From Dolosigranulum pigrum ATCC 51524 (GTDB lineage: Bacteria; Bacillota; Bacilli; Lactobacillales; Carnobacteriaceae_A), in NCBI RefSeq assembly GCF_000245815.1, contig NZ_JH601104.1, positions 235,253-299,252 of the forward strand: 64,000 nt of DNA, in the 5' to 3' direction. This document shows, one piece after another, positions 1 to 7,987 of this stretch; the first letter of the stretch is position 1, and the number at the start of each line of letters is the position of its first letter. The notes beneath the pieces are model-generated. The model worked only from the letters and a program-made list of their open reading frames with translations. It did no database searches and was not told where the DNA came from. The translations under genes and the position numbers were made by a program.

Positions 1-90
1 AATGAGCCACTCCTAAATGAGCCACTCCTAAATGAGCCACTCCTAAATGAGCCACTCCTAAATGAGCCACTCCTAAATGAGCCACTCCTA
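1..90. repeat. 15-bp tandem repeat, six copies, cut by the window edge
   Basis: Six perfect head-to-tail copies of AATGAGCCACTCCTA fill the first 90 bases and stop 8 bases before the 3' end of the tRNA-Thr gene. The array may continue to the left of the window. The unit is a multiple of three, but no convincing gene runs through it. The reverse complement contains AGGAGTGGCTCATT. No function can be assigned from sequence. Confidence 0.95.
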
Positions 91-97
91 TTTTGTA

Positions 98-170
98 AGC
101 CAACAACGGGATTTGAACCCGTGACCTCATCCTTACCATGGATGCGCTCTACCTACTGAGCTATGTCGGC
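98..170 (-). tRNA. tRNA-Thr (GGT)
   Basis: On the minus strand a cloverleaf starts with GCCGACA and pairs with TGTTGGC at the 3' end. The D-arm is GCTCAGTAGGTAGAGC, the T-arm GGGTTCAAATCCC, and the anticodon stem CATCC/GGATG encloses loop ATGGTAA, giving anticodon GGT. CCA is not encoded. The tandem 15-bp repeat begins just beyond its 3' end. Confidence 0.95.
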
Positions 171-310
171 ATTATTAACCTCACAACAGTAATATTGTAT
201 CATGTTTGGTCCGAGAATGCAAGATATCGCCTTGAATTCTTCCGGAATAATAATCAAATTTATTTTATTCTGTTGGGACTTATGATATAGTTAGGTTGGA
301 ATTAGAGAGA

Positions 311-392
311 TCATTTTGGGGTGCGTTATGCTGAGAGAGACCCATTGAACCTGTCAAGTTAGTGCTTGCGAAGGGAAAGTGATTGCATCAAG
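311..392 (+). promoter_or_regulatory. TPP riboswitch (thi box)
   Basis: The conserved thi-box landmarks occur in order: GGGGTGCG, then GCTGAGAGAGACCC, then TTGAACCTG, and finally GCGAAGGGAAAG. This is the thiamine-pyrophosphate aptamer. It lies upstream of tenA and is followed by an intrinsic terminator, so tenA is expected to be switched off when TPP is abundant. Confidence 0.93.
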
Positions 393-416
393 AGAGACTG
401 GCCGTCATTTTTTCGA

Positions 417-446
417 GCACTTACTTTTGGGTAAGGGCTTTTTTCA
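417..446 (+). terminator. Riboswitch-controlled terminator before tenA
   Basis: GC(A)CTTAC pairs with GTAAG(G)GC and is followed by six T residues. It sits between the TPP aptamer and tenA and is the likely expression platform. Confidence 0.8.
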
Positions 447-495
447 GTCTCATCCTTAAAGTGATAACTATTTATCTAAGAAAGGATGTTTGTTT

Positions 496-1164
496 ATGAC
501 AACATTTACCGATAGCGCTTATGAATATGTGCAGGAGACGTGGCAGGCAAGCTTTACTCATCCATTCGTCCGTGGGTTAGTTGATGGCTCGCTCGATCAG
601 GAGACGTTCAAGTTCTATGTCATTCAGGATGCGTATTATTTGGAAGGATTTGCCGCGGCGCATTCACTAGCAGCTTACCATACGGAGGATAAGCAGTTGG
701 CACTGGCTTTCTCAGAGGGGGTTGTAAGTACGATTCAAGATGAGCTGTCACTGCATGATTCGTTCATCACCGATCTGAATATTACTGATGAAGACTTAGC
801 GAATTATATTCCGAGTCCGAATGCGTATGCTTATATGAACCACTTGAAGATTCAAGCTCAGACGGGTGATCCAGCCAAGACGGTTGCTTGCTTATTGCCC
901 TGCTATTGGCTCTATGAACAAATCGGCCAGCACTTACTTGAAGAAGGCACTGATAACGAATTGTACGCACGTTGGATCAAAACTTACGCTGATCCTGGAT
1001 TCTCTGCTGTTGTTGAGAAGTTCAAGTCCATTATGAATGACTTGGCTGAAGACAAAACAGAAGCAGAAATTCAAAAATTACTTCACATCTTCGCTCAGAG
1101 TACGTATTATGAATTCCTCTTCTGGGACGATGCTTATACGCACAACAATTGGACAGTGGATTAA
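496..1164 (+). CDS. tenA: TenA-family thiaminase II / aminopyrimidine aminohydrolase
   Basis: The 222-residue protein has the TenA fold and family length. The family hydrolyses 4-amino-5-aminomethyl-2-methylpyrimidine, salvaging degraded thiamine in the cytoplasm. Visible family residues are the nucleophile Cys136 in LLPCYWLYEQ, Asp45 in QDAYYLEGF and Glu206 in YYEFLFWDD. The start ATG at 496 follows AAGGA at 482-486; a TTG at 490 is in frame but too close to that site. The gene stands alone behind a TPP riboswitch, with no thiM, thiD or thiE beside it, and ends at two terminators. Product and regulation are well supported; whether salvage is its only role cannot be told from sequence. Confidence 0.93.
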   Translation: MTTFTDSAYEYVQETWQASFTHPFVRGLVDGSLDQETFKFYVIQDAYYLEGFAAAHSLAAYHTEDKQLALAFSEGVVSTIQDELSLHDSFITDLNITDEDLANYIPSPNAYAYMNHLKIQAQTGDPAKTVACLLPCYWLYEQIGQHLLEEGTDNELYARWIKTYADPGFSAVVEKFKSIMNDLAEDKTEAEIQKLLHIFAQSTYYEFLFWDDAYTHNNWTVD

Positions 1165-1218
1165 ACAATTCCCTTAAACGCTATCCACAAATTCTATCCA
1201 CATATAGGATTCATCGAG

Positions 1219-1247
1219 AAGGCATCACTCCTTTTTGATGCCTTTTT
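1219..1247 (+). terminator. tenA terminator
   Basis: AAGGCATCA pairs with TGATGCCTT and is followed by a T-run. Confidence 0.85.
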
Positions 1248-1251
1248 CCAC

Positions 1252-1287
1252 AAAAAAAGCCCAACTATCACCAGCTGGGCTTTTTTA
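1252..1287. terminator. Bidirectional terminator between tenA and the DUF975 gene
   Basis: AAAAAAGCCCA and TGGGCTTTTTT form an A/T-flanked stem that can terminate both strands. It serves the minus-strand gene ending at 1296 and backs up the tenA terminator. Confidence 0.85.
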
Positions 1288-1295
1288 GTATGATA

Positions 1296-2084
1296 TTAAA
1301 TTGTCTCTGACACGTGTGGGTGAATGTTATATTTTTCCGCTAGATAGTCCATTGAGATGTTCTCATAGAAGACAGCCGTGGACATGTTGACATACGGAAT
1401 GACCCAAAGCAATGGAATCCCCAACAGGAAGAGCGATAGAATATACCATCCAACAAAACTGATCTGCAAAGCAAACAAATCAAATTTGTGCCCATCCATC
1501 ATTTCTCGACTAGCTGTAATCGCATCATTAACCGATATATCATGCCCGTTCTCCTGCGCATCGCGGTAAATATTGTAAGCTTGTGAGTAAGAATAGCCCT
1601 TAATAATACCGGGAATGATAAGCACGAAGGTCCACAATATAGTATAGACTGTCTTCAGTAAGAAGACTAAAAACAGCTTCCAACCATAACCACTTGTAAA
1701 CGCACTAAAAGCATCTTCAAGCGGACGAACTTGGTAATCTTCGCGAATATAGTCAATCATCGTATAGATAATCCCCACCGTTATGAGCGCGAAGAAGGCT
1801 TGCACGGCCCACTGAATGAGTCGGCCATTATTCACTGTTGTCACGTACAAGTTAATTTCCCATCCGCTATTCTGAGTCAATTGATTGGGGTCAACCAGTT
1901 GTAACTGATCACCCAAAAAACCAACCGCAAAAGATCCAGAAAAAAGCCATACAACAACAATCGAGAACAATGTAGGAACTAAGCTAAGTAACATCATTGA
2001 CTTCCAGTTACCGGACAGTTGTGCCTTTGCTTCGCGCTTAATCGCACCTGCCCCTTCGAGATAATCTTCTGTAAAAAATGACAT
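1296..2084 (-). CDS. DUF975-family integral membrane protein
   Basis: This 262-residue protein has about five hydrophobic segments. The N-terminal stretch GAIKREAKAQLSGNW and the central RPLEDAFSAF-like region are the usual landmarks of the DUF975 family, whose function is not established. The ATG at 2084 is preceded by AAGGAAGG with good spacing and is preferred over the TTG one codon upstream. It is transcribed alone: the convergent tenA lies downstream behind a bidirectional terminator, and glmM upstream has the same orientation but is separated by about 115 bases. No signal peptide or catalytic motif is visible. Confidence 0.75.
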   Translation of the reverse strand: MSFFTEDYLEGAGAIKREAKAQLSGNWKSMMLLSLVPTLFSIVVVWLFSGSFAVGFLGDQLQLVDPNQLTQNSGWEINLYVTTVNNGRLIQWAVQAFFALITVGIIYTMIDYIREDYQVRPLEDAFSAFTSGYGWKLFLVFLLKTVYTILWTFVLIIPGIIKGYSYSQAYNIYRDAQENGHDISVNDAITASREMMDGHKFDLFALQISFVGWYILSLFLLGIPLLWVIPYVNMSTAVFYENISMDYLAEKYNIHPHVSETI

Positions 2085-2199
2085 CAAATCACCTTCCTTA
2101 ATATTTATCTCAATTATAACAAAGATATAGTTATTTCAATAATCAAAGCACCAATTTTTCAATTAATGACTTTATGCTTTAATCTATTAGGAGTTGGCT

Positions 2200-3549
2200 T
2201 TATTTTCCGACTTCTTGACGGACAACTTCTGCAATACGTTCACAGTATGCATCTACTTCTTCTTGCGTTGGAGCTTCAGCCATCACACGAAGGAGCGGTT
2301 CGGTTCCACTTGGGCGTACCAATATGCGTCCGTTGCCAGCCATCTCTTCTTCAACTGCTTCAATCACTTGTTGGATCGCTTCGTTATTCAAGGCTTCCTT
2401 CTTGTCCACCACTTCGATATTCACTAAGCGTTGCGGATAGGTAGTCACTTCAGCGGCTAATTCAGATAATGGTCGGCCGGTTTTCTTCATCACATTAAGG
2501 AGCTGAATCCCTGACAGTAAGCCATCACCTGTCGTATGATGATCGAGGAAGATAATGTGACCCGATTGTTCTCCACCTAAGTTGTAGCCATTCTTGCGCA
2601 TCTCTTCCACAACGAAACGGTCACCGACTTGTGTCTTAACTGACTGAATATCATGTTCTTCAATCGCTTTATAAAAACCAATATTGCTCATAACAGTCGA
2701 GACAATGGTACCTTGCTTCAAGCGACCTTGATCAGCTAAGTATTTTCCACAGATAAATAAGATCTTATCTCCGTCAATGATTTCACCGTTCTCATCAATC
2801 GCAATTAAGCGATCGCCATCGCCATCAAAAGCTAAGCCGACATCAGAACCCGTCTCTTGGACAAACTCAGCTAATTTCTCAGGGTGGGTACTACCGACGC
2901 CATCATTAATATTAATCCCGTTCGGTGAAGCCCCCATAACTTCGAAGTCCGTCTCTAAATCAGCAAATAGGCGGTTCAACAATGGACTCGCTGCCCCATT
3001 CGCACCATCTAAAGCTACTTTTAGCCCCGATAAATCACCTGAAATAGTCTGCGTCAAGAATTGAATATACTTCAAGGCACCTTCCTTGAATTCCTCCGAT
3101 ACGCCTAAACCTTCTGCGGATGGACGCTTGTGTGGATCATTGGCTTCATCGATTAACGCTTCGATCTCTGCTTCTTGCTCATCTGATAGCTTGAATCCAT
3201 CTGAGCCGAAGAACTTGATTCCATTATCGCGGGCTGGGTTGTGTGAAGCAGAAATCATAATACCAGCTGTTGCATTTTGTTGCTTCGTTAGATATGAAAC
3301 ACCTGGCGTCGTAATCACACCGAGACGCATCACTTCTGCGCCGGCTGATAATAATCCTGAAATTAAAGCATACTCCAACATGCGACCACTCACACGTGTA
3401 TCGCGTCCAATTAAGACATGAGGCACCTCACGCTTTGCATGATTAGCTAAGACAATAGCTCCGAATCGTCCTAACTTGAAGGCTAATTCTGGTGTGAGTT
3501 CCTGATTCGCAATTCCTCTAACACCATCTGTTCCAAAATACTTACCCAT
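2200..3549 (-). CDS. glmM: Phosphoglucosamine mutase
   Basis: GlmM interconverts glucosamine-6-phosphate and glucosamine-1-phosphate on the path to UDP-GlcNAc and peptidoglycan. The 449 residues match the family length. The N-terminus is MGKYFGTDGVRG, the phosphoserine loop ISASHNP carries the catalytic Ser102, the metal-binding loop is DGDGDR, and the C-terminal sugar-phosphate loop is RPSGTEP. It is the last gene of cdaA-cdaR-glmM, starting 33 bases after cdaR. In other Firmicutes GlmM binds CdaA and lowers c-di-AMP synthesis, which fits this gene order. Confidence 0.97.
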   Translation of the reverse strand: MGKYFGTDGVRGIANQELTPELAFKLGRFGAIVLANHAKREVPHVLIGRDTRVSGRMLEYALISGLLSAGAEVMRLGVITTPGVSYLTKQQNATAGIMISASHNPARDNGIKFFGSDGFKLSDEQEAEIEALIDEANDPHKRPSAEGLGVSEEFKEGALKYIQFLTQTISGDLSGLKVALDGANGAASPLLNRLFADLETDFEVMGASPNGININDGVGSTHPEKLAEFVQETGSDVGLAFDGDGDRLIAIDENGEIIDGDKILFICGKYLADQGRLKQGTIVSTVMSNIGFYKAIEEHDIQSVKTQVGDRFVVEEMRKNGYNLGGEQSGHIIFLDHHTTGDGLLSGIQLLNVMKKTGRPLSELAAEVTTYPQRLVNIEVVDKKEALNNEAIQQVIEAVEEEMAGNGRILVRPSGTEPLLRVMAEAPTQEEVDAYCERIAEVVRQEVGK

Positions 3550-3582
3550 AATTTTATACTCCTTTATGTTCCATACTACTCA

Positions 3583-4554
3583 TTATTTTCGCTGAACGTT
3601 AATTTTGACATTGACTTTATTACGACTCATCTCATCGACTCCATCTGGCATAACGATCGGCACTTCTCGTGTCGTTGATTCAGTAATCCCTGACAAGTCG
3701 ACATCCACATCAATCTCTTCCATCGCGGCGATCTTATCATAATCCCCGGATACTTCTAATGTTGGTAATTCATTCGTCGCGAGACTAATATTATAATCAA
3801 ATCGGGGATCAATTTTGCCCGTTTGTTCTAAGTTGATGGCAACTTCTTTCTTGCGACTAGTAATGTTGACACTCGCATCCACCGTAGACGGCGAGACATT
3901 CACATTAAGTGGTTCACCCGCCTTATTCAAGACCACGACACGGGCTTCCACATTGAAGCTCGAAGTGATATTGGTCTGGTTCGGTTGGATAATCGCCTTA
4001 ACTTCGTGAATATTGCTTAAAGTACTCTCCGCCCCAGAAATAGTAACTTGTTTTTCTGAGAGATCAATTCCTTCGACATCATACCCTCGTGCCACATATT
4101 CATCGCGGTCAAAGTTCACATCTACATCATATTGTTGACTCAACTTCTCTTCCACACGAATGGTTGCCACAGCCGGGCTGAGGTTATAGTTTAATTCTTC
4201 TGAAAACCCTTCTGCGAATAGTTCGATCTTATGCGTCCCGACTCCTAATTCAGTTAAATCCGGTGTCTTCACCGTGAAATTCTGCGTCACGACGGTCTGT
4301 GTAATAACAGATTGCGGACCATCAAGGCGGATTGAGACGGCATTGGGAATTCCAGTGGCGAAATATTTTTCATTATCAATATCGACTTCTACCGGAATAT
4401 TGGTCAATACTTCTGTTACTGAATGGCTAGATGAACCAGACATCACATTATCAGTGTGGCTTTTCCCTTCGTAAGAGACAAACATAAAGAGAAAAATCGC
4501 AATAATGACGGATAGAATCTTCGTTAACATTGGGTTATCAAAGTTCCATTTCAT
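3583..4554 (-). CDS. cdaR: CdaR, YbbR-domain regulator of the diadenylate cyclase
   Basis: The 323-residue protein has one N-terminal transmembrane segment (about residues 10-27) followed by a large extracytoplasmic part made of repeated YbbR-type beta domains, each with a pattern such as IPVEVDIDN or VTISGAEST. YbbR proteins encoded next to CdaA modulate its activity at the membrane. The ATG overlaps the end of cdaA by four bases, so translation is probably coupled. Length and domain make-up are typical. No catalytic residues are expected. Confidence 0.93.
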   Translation of the reverse strand: MKWNFDNPMLTKILSVIIAIFLFMFVSYEGKSHTDNVMSGSSSHSVTEVLTNIPVEVDIDNEKYFATGIPNAVSIRLDGPQSVITQTVVTQNFTVKTPDLTELGVGTHKIELFAEGFSEELNYNLSPAVATIRVEEKLSQQYDVDVNFDRDEYVARGYDVEGIDLSEKQVTISGAESTLSNIHEVKAIIQPNQTNITSSFNVEARVVVLNKAGEPLNVNVSPSTVDASVNITSRKKEVAINLEQTGKIDPRFDYNISLATNELPTLEVSGDYDKIAAMEEIDVDVDLSGITESTTREVPIVMPDGVDEMSRNKVNVKINVQRK

Positions 4555-5393
4555 TCACCACGCACTCCCTTCATCACCCATTGATAAAGTCGATCAATAA
4601 CACTTGTTGCTTCGTCCTCATCAACAATTAATTCCTGATCCAAGTACTCCACCAACTCATCGATAGTCAGATCATTTTTTAAGTTACCTAAGTGCGATAA
4701 ACTAATATTGCCGGTTTCTTCTGAGACAATCAACGTAATCGCATCACTCACTTCAGACAAACCAATTGCCGCTCGGTGTCGCGTTCCAAATTCTTTGGGA
4801 ATCGCTGAACTCTCCGATAGTGGCAAATAGCTTGCAGCCGATGAAATTTTGAAATTCTGGATAATAACGGCCCCGTCATGAAGTGGTGTATTTGGAATAA
4901 AAATATTCGTCACTAATTCCGACGAAATTTCTGAATTCATCCGAATTCCCGTCCCCACATATTCATCCAGACCGGTTTCCATCTCAATGGAAATTAGCGC
5001 CCCAATCCGCCGTTTACTCATGTATGTAATCGATTTTTTCAAGGCTTCAATCATCTCATGGGCCGGATCCGCTTTTTTCTTCTTCGCAAAGACAGAACCA
5101 CGACCTAAATGCTCCAAACCTCGCCGTAGTTCAGGCTGGAAAATGATAATTAACGCTAAGGCTGACCATTGAATGACAAAATCAATCAAATATTCGGTCG
5201 TATGTAAATTAAAAACAGAACTGATCACCTTCACCGATAGAACAATAAAAATACCATTGAGAAGTTCATTAATGCGCGTTCCACGAACAATCTTAATTAA
5301 TTGATAAATAATAAATGACACAATGACAATATCGATCAGACTGCTCACTGTCCCTAACGACAATAATGCTTCCCAACTCAAATCAATTTGCAT
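4551..5393 (-). CDS. cdaA: Membrane diadenylate cyclase (c-di-AMP synthase)
   Basis: CdaA condenses two ATP into cyclic di-AMP, the second messenger controlling potassium and osmolyte transport and cell-wall balance. The 280 residues comprise three N-terminal membrane helices (about residues 12-85) and a DAC domain with the DGA motif (PLHDGAVII) and the RHR motif (GTRHRAAIG), which bind ATP and metal. The ATG at 5393 follows GGGGGTG. It is first in cdaA-cdaR-glmM, and a TATAAT promoter lies 33-59 bases upstream. Confidence 0.96.
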   Translation of the reverse strand: MQIDLSWEALLSLGTVSSLIDIVIVSFIIYQLIKIVRGTRINELLNGIFIVLSVKVISSVFNLHTTEYLIDFVIQWSALALIIIFQPELRRGLEHLGRGSVFAKKKKADPAHEMIEALKKSITYMSKRRIGALISIEMETGLDEYVGTGIRMNSEISSELVTNIFIPNTPLHDGAVIIQNFKISSAASYLPLSESSAIPKEFGTRHRAAIGLSEVSDAITLIVSEETGNISLSHLGNLKNDLTIDELVEYLDQELIVDEDEATSVIDRLYQWVMKGVRGE

Positions 5394-5425
5394 GTCGGCA
5401 CCCCCATATGCACGTAGTTATCTTC

Positions 5426-5452
5426 ATTATACCACACCTTGAGTCGTTCCAA
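5426..5452 (-). promoter_or_regulatory. Predicted sigma-A promoter of cdaA-cdaR-glmM
   Basis: On the minus strand TTGGAA and TGGTATAAT (an extended -10 element) are separated by 15 bases, just upstream of cdaA. Confidence 0.55.
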
Positions 5453-5483
5453 AATGTTTCCGGTCATGTTTTTCTTTCTAAAA

Positions 5484-5511
5484 CAAAAAAACCATGTGCA
5501 ACTGCACATGG
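5484..5511 (-). terminator. Terminator of the tRNA operon
   Basis: CCATGTGCA pairs with TGCACATGG around a two-base loop and is followed on the minus strand by TTTTTTTG. It closes the Glu-Tyr-Gln tRNA cluster and insulates cdaA. Confidence 0.85.
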
Positions 5512-5518
5512 ACAATAA

Positions 5519-5590
5519 CTGGGCTACCAGGATTCGAACCTGGGAATGACGGTACCAAAAACCGTTGCCTTACCGCTTGGCCATAGCCCA
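5519..5590 (-). tRNA. tRNA-Gln (TTG)
   Basis: Acceptor stem TGGGCTA/TAGCCCA with discriminator G, T-arm CCAGGTTCGAATCCTGG, and anticodon loop TTTTGGT inside ACGGT/ACCGT give anticodon TTG. The U1-A72 pair is typical of tRNA-Gln. It is the last of three tRNAs. Confidence 0.95.
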
Positions 5591-5596
5591 ATATGA

Positions 5597-5677
5597 TGGA
5601 GGGAGAAGGATTTGAACCTTCGAACCCGAAGGAACGGATTTACAGTCCGCTGCGTTTGGCCACTTCGCTATCCCTCC
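5597..5677 (-). tRNA. tRNA-Tyr (GTA)
   Basis: Acceptor stem GGAGGGA/TCCCTCC, anticodon loop CTGTAAA (GTA) inside GCGGA/TCCGT, and a long variable arm identify a class II tRNA-Tyr. It lies between tRNA-Glu and tRNA-Gln. Confidence 0.95.
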
Positions 5678-5682
5678 ATATA

Positions 5683-5754
5683 TGACCCCTACGGGATTCG
5701 AACCCGTGATACCGCCGTGAAAGGGCGATGTCTTAACCACTTGACCAAGGGGCC
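5683..5754 (-). tRNA. tRNA-Glu (TTC)
   Basis: Acceptor GGCCCCT/AGGGGTC, T-arm CGGGTTCGAATCCCG, and anticodon loop CTTTCAC inside TCGCC/GGCGG give anticodon TTC. It is the first tRNA of the operon. Confidence 0.95.
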
Positions 5755-5788
5755 TTGAAGAAATGTAATATTTCTTAACACAAATACT

Positions 5789-5817
5789 ATTATATAAATA
5801 GCATGATAAAAAGTCAA
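5789..5817 (-). promoter_or_regulatory. Predicted promoter of the tRNA operon
   Basis: On the minus strand TTGACT and TATAAT are separated by 17 bases, 35 bases upstream of tRNA-Glu. Confidence 0.75.
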
Positions 5818-6070
5818 GAGGAAATTCAATTTTTTTATATTTTTTTTACACCCCTCCATTGTCAAATTAAATGCAACAAAACATACGATTCAATAAGTAC
5901 GCTTACGATTAGTTAAATGTGGGGGGATTCACCCCTCAAGGGCAACCATCGAAAAAATCATTTTTAATCCGGCTGATGGGCTAATAGAGAACATTCTTCT
6001 GGGATAACCCATCTAAGCAGGCTCGATACATACGGTTAATTAATTAGGATAGAATAAAATCCATTATATT
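5818..6070. other. AT-rich intergenic stretch with no recognised gene
   Basis: About 250 bases between the tRNA promoter and the fluoride riboswitch. No open frame with a ribosome-binding site, no RNA family and no clear inverted terminal repeat was recognised. A small GC-richer patch (about 5920-6030, with GGGGGGATTCACCCCTC) may be a relic of an older element; I cannot name it. Confidence 0.4.
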
Positions 6071-6106
6071 TTGGATTTCTAATAGGTAATCTGTTAAAAT
6101 GAAAAT

Positions 6107-6160
6107 ACAGGGATGGTGTTCCCTATAAATGCTATTGGTTAATAGTTGATGACACCTATT
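6107..6160 (+). promoter_or_regulatory. Fluoride riboswitch (crcB motif)
   Basis: The segment matches the crcB-motif consensus: GGGATGGTGTTCCC forms the first hairpin, then AAATGCT, then AGTTGATGACACCTA. The loop GGTG can pair with the 3' CACC as the known pseudoknot. It lies about 80 bases upstream of a cation/proton antiporter gene, a class already linked to fluoride riboswitches along with CrcB and EriC-F. The 3' CACC half is also the first bases of the terminator stem that follows, so ligand binding and termination exclude each other. Confidence 0.85.
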
Positions 6161-6224
6161 AGATAAAATGAATGAGAATTTTTTTTGATTCTACATCATT
6201 CATTTTATCTAATAGGTGTTTTTA
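6152..6224 (+). terminator. 24-bp expression-platform hairpin overlapping the fluoride aptamer
   Basis: Bases 6152-6175 and 6196-6219 are perfect reverse complements, with a 20-base loop, followed by TTTTTATT. The left arm begins with the ACACCTATT that also closes the fluoride aptamer pseudoknot. Without fluoride the hairpin should terminate transcription; with fluoride the aptamer would hold CACC and let transcription into the antiporter gene. Confidence 0.8.
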
Positions 6225-6242
6225 TTAAAGGAGATAGAAATT

Positions 6243-7418
6243 ATGGCAACAAGTTTCGCATTAATTGCATTATTAGGGCTTTTATCTGGAGCTTTATTTG
6301 AGAGAATAAAATTACCAGGTTTGCTAGGTATGATCATTGTAGGAGGATTAATCGGTCCCTATGGATTTTCATTATTGAGTGAGGATATTCTAAGGACTTC
6401 TAGTGACCTTAGAAATATTGCCTTAATTGTTATTCTTTTAAGGGCAGGACTCGGAATAGAGAAAAAAGTTATTAAAAAAGTAGGAAAACCAGCAATTAAA
6501 TTAAGCTTTATTCCAGGGATTTTAGAAGGGTTAACGATTGCTTTTCTGTCTGTACAACTTTTTGATTTTTCCTTTATTCAAGGAGGAATTCTCGGATTCA
6601 TTATTGCTGCTGTGTCACCAGCCGTAATTGTTCCAGCGATGCTTGATTTAATAGATCGTGGGTGTGGTCAAGAAAAAAATATCCCGACTTTAATTTTAGC
6701 TGGCGCTTCAATTGATGATGTTTTTGCGGTTACTATCTTTTCTGCTTTTCTAGGGATTTATGGGGGTGGTGATGTCAACATTGGGACAGAAATATTTACA
6801 ATTCCTTTATCCATTATATTGGGAGTTATCATTGGATTAATGTTTGGTTGGATACTTATCAAAGTCTTTCAACGCTTCGATATCCCAAGCACTCAAAAAA
6901 TGCTCTTTGTTTTGAGTGCAGCCATATTATTGACTACTTTCGAAAAAGCAATCGAAACCAAAATAGAAATTGCTGGTCTATTAGGAGTTATGGCTATTGG
7001 CTTTATTCTCTTTGAAAAAATGCCAGCTGTGGGGAAACAGCTGGCGTCTACATTTAACGAAGTTTGGATCTTTGCTCAAGTATTATTATTTGTTTTAGTT
7101 GGCGCTCAGGTTAATATAGGATTAGCCCTTGATGCAGGTTTGAAAGGCATTATACTTATTGGAATTGGTTTATTGGCTAGAAGTACAGGCGTCCTCTTGT
7201 CTTTAATCGGAACAGAATTAAATAAGAAGGAAAAATTATTTTCTATAATCGCCTATATTCCAAAGGCTACTGTTCAAGCAGCTATCGGAGCAGTTCCTTT
7301 AGCAATGGGGGTTGAATCAGGTGATTTAATTTTATCCTTAGCTGTTTTATCTATCGTTTTAACTGCTCCATTAGGTGCTATTTTAATTAAAGCAACGGGA
7401 GATAGGTTGTTAGCTTAA
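6243..7418 (+). CDS. Cation:proton antiporter (Na+/H+ exchanger superfamily), fluoride-riboswitch controlled
   Basis: The 391-residue protein has 11-12 hydrophobic segments and the overall pattern of the CPA/Na_H_Exchanger superfamily, including GLLGMIIVGGLIGPYG near residue 30, AAVSPAVIVPA near residue 135 and the acidic ASIDDVFAV near residue 158, a position where the family binds cations. The ATG at 6243 follows AAAGGAG; an in-frame GTG at 6216 lies inside the terminator hairpin. The likely job under this riboswitch is coping with fluoride stress, perhaps by restoring pH or ion balance; fluoride transport itself is not shown. The gene is clearly more AT-rich than its neighbours and flanked by related aptamers, suggesting transfer. 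The exact subfamily is uncertain. Confidence 0.85.
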   Translation: MATSFALIALLGLLSGALFERIKLPGLLGMIIVGGLIGPYGFSLLSEDILRTSSDLRNIALIVILLRAGLGIEKKVIKKVGKPAIKLSFIPGILEGLTIAFLSVQLFDFSFIQGGILGFIIAAVSPAVIVPAMLDLIDRGCGQEKNIPTLILAGASIDDVFAVTIFSAFLGIYGGGDVNIGTEIFTIPLSIILGVIIGLMFGWILIKVFQRFDIPSTQKMLFVLSAAILLTTFEKAIETKIEIAGLLGVMAIGFILFEKMPAVGKQLASTFNEVWIFAQVLLFVLVGAQVNIGLALDAGLKGIILIGIGLLARSTGVLLSLIGTELNKKEKLFSIIAYIPKATVQAAIGAVPLAMGVESGDLILSLAVLSIVLTAPLGAILIKATGDRLLA

Positions 7419-7477
7419 TAAGTGCGAATAATACTTTTTTATTTAATTGGCAATCCACTCTCATAATATTATCTATT

Positions 7478-7532
7478 GACTGAGATGGTGTTTCCTAAAA
7501 TTACTATTCATTAATTGCTGATGACGTCTGTT
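7478..7532 (+). promoter_or_regulatory. Decayed second fluoride-riboswitch-like aptamer
   Basis: GAGATGGTGTTTCCTAAAATTACT followed by TTGCTGATGACGTCTGTTAA (read as two adjoining pieces) repeats the order and spacing of the upstream aptamer. The first stem is weakened: GGG/CCC has become GAG/TCC. The next gene points the other way, so no target remains. It probably marks loss of a second fluoride-stress gene. Confidence 0.55.
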
Positions 7533-7564
7533 AAATAAATTAATTGAATCCTTAACGATTGGAT

Positions 7565-7620
7565 AAAAGTAAAATTGAGTGGCTTATCTCCGGTTAATTA
7601 TCGGAAACAAGCCACTCAAT
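7565..7620 (-). terminator. Terminator of the Nudix-esterase-acetyltransferase operon
   Basis: ATTGAGTGGCTT pairs with AAGCCACTCAAT (12 bp), with an inner CCG/CGG pairing; on the minus strand it is followed by a T-rich tail (ATTTTACTTTT). Confidence 0.7.
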
Positions 7621-7704
7621 TATGTACCTAATCGTCACTATTCAAAACTCCAACTTTTGAGGGTCACATCAATTTAATTATACAACTCATCATGTTTATT
7701 TGTT

Positions 7705-7977
7705 TTAGTACTGAATATCACTGTACTTTTCGGGTTTTTTCTCAAATAAGTTTACAACGTATGAACAAGTTGGATTAATCCGCTTGTTTTCTTCTTTTGC
7801 TACGGCAACAAGTGCATCCACTAATTTTTGGGCAACGCCTTGCCCACGTAATGAAGTATCTACAAATGTACTGTACGCTTCAATATAATCATCGTGGTAA
7901 GCAAACTTAATATACGCAAGGTCTTGTCCATCTATATCTAAATAAATCATATTATCTTTTCGTTTAAATTCCATCAT
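7705..7977 (-). CDS. GNAT-like N-acetyltransferase (YjdJ/Acetyltransf_CG type)
   Basis: This small 90-residue protein has the mini-GNAT pattern: the acetyl-CoA loop RGQGVAQKLVDALV and the C-terminal INPTCSYVVNLFEK that characterises the short Acetyltransf_CG family. Substrates of this family are mostly unknown. AGGAGGAG precedes two adjacent ATG codons (7977 and 7974); the first is used here. It starts 10 bases after the esterase stop and is the last gene of the operon, followed by a hairpin terminator. An upstream extension into the esterase is possible but has no ribosome-binding site. Confidence 0.85.
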   Translation of the reverse strand: MMEFKRKDNMIYLDIDGQDLAYIKFAYHDDYIEAYSTFVDTSLRGQGVAQKLVDALVAVAKEENKRINPTCSYVVNLFEKKPEKYSDIQY

Positions 7978-7987
7978 TATTCTCCTC

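Noticed and set aside
1..90. CRISPR array
   Set aside because: The repeats are 15 bp, head to tail with no spacers, and no cas genes are present.
5920..6030. Insertion-sequence remnant before the fluoride riboswitch
   Set aside because: No transposase frame or terminal inverted repeats could be identified.
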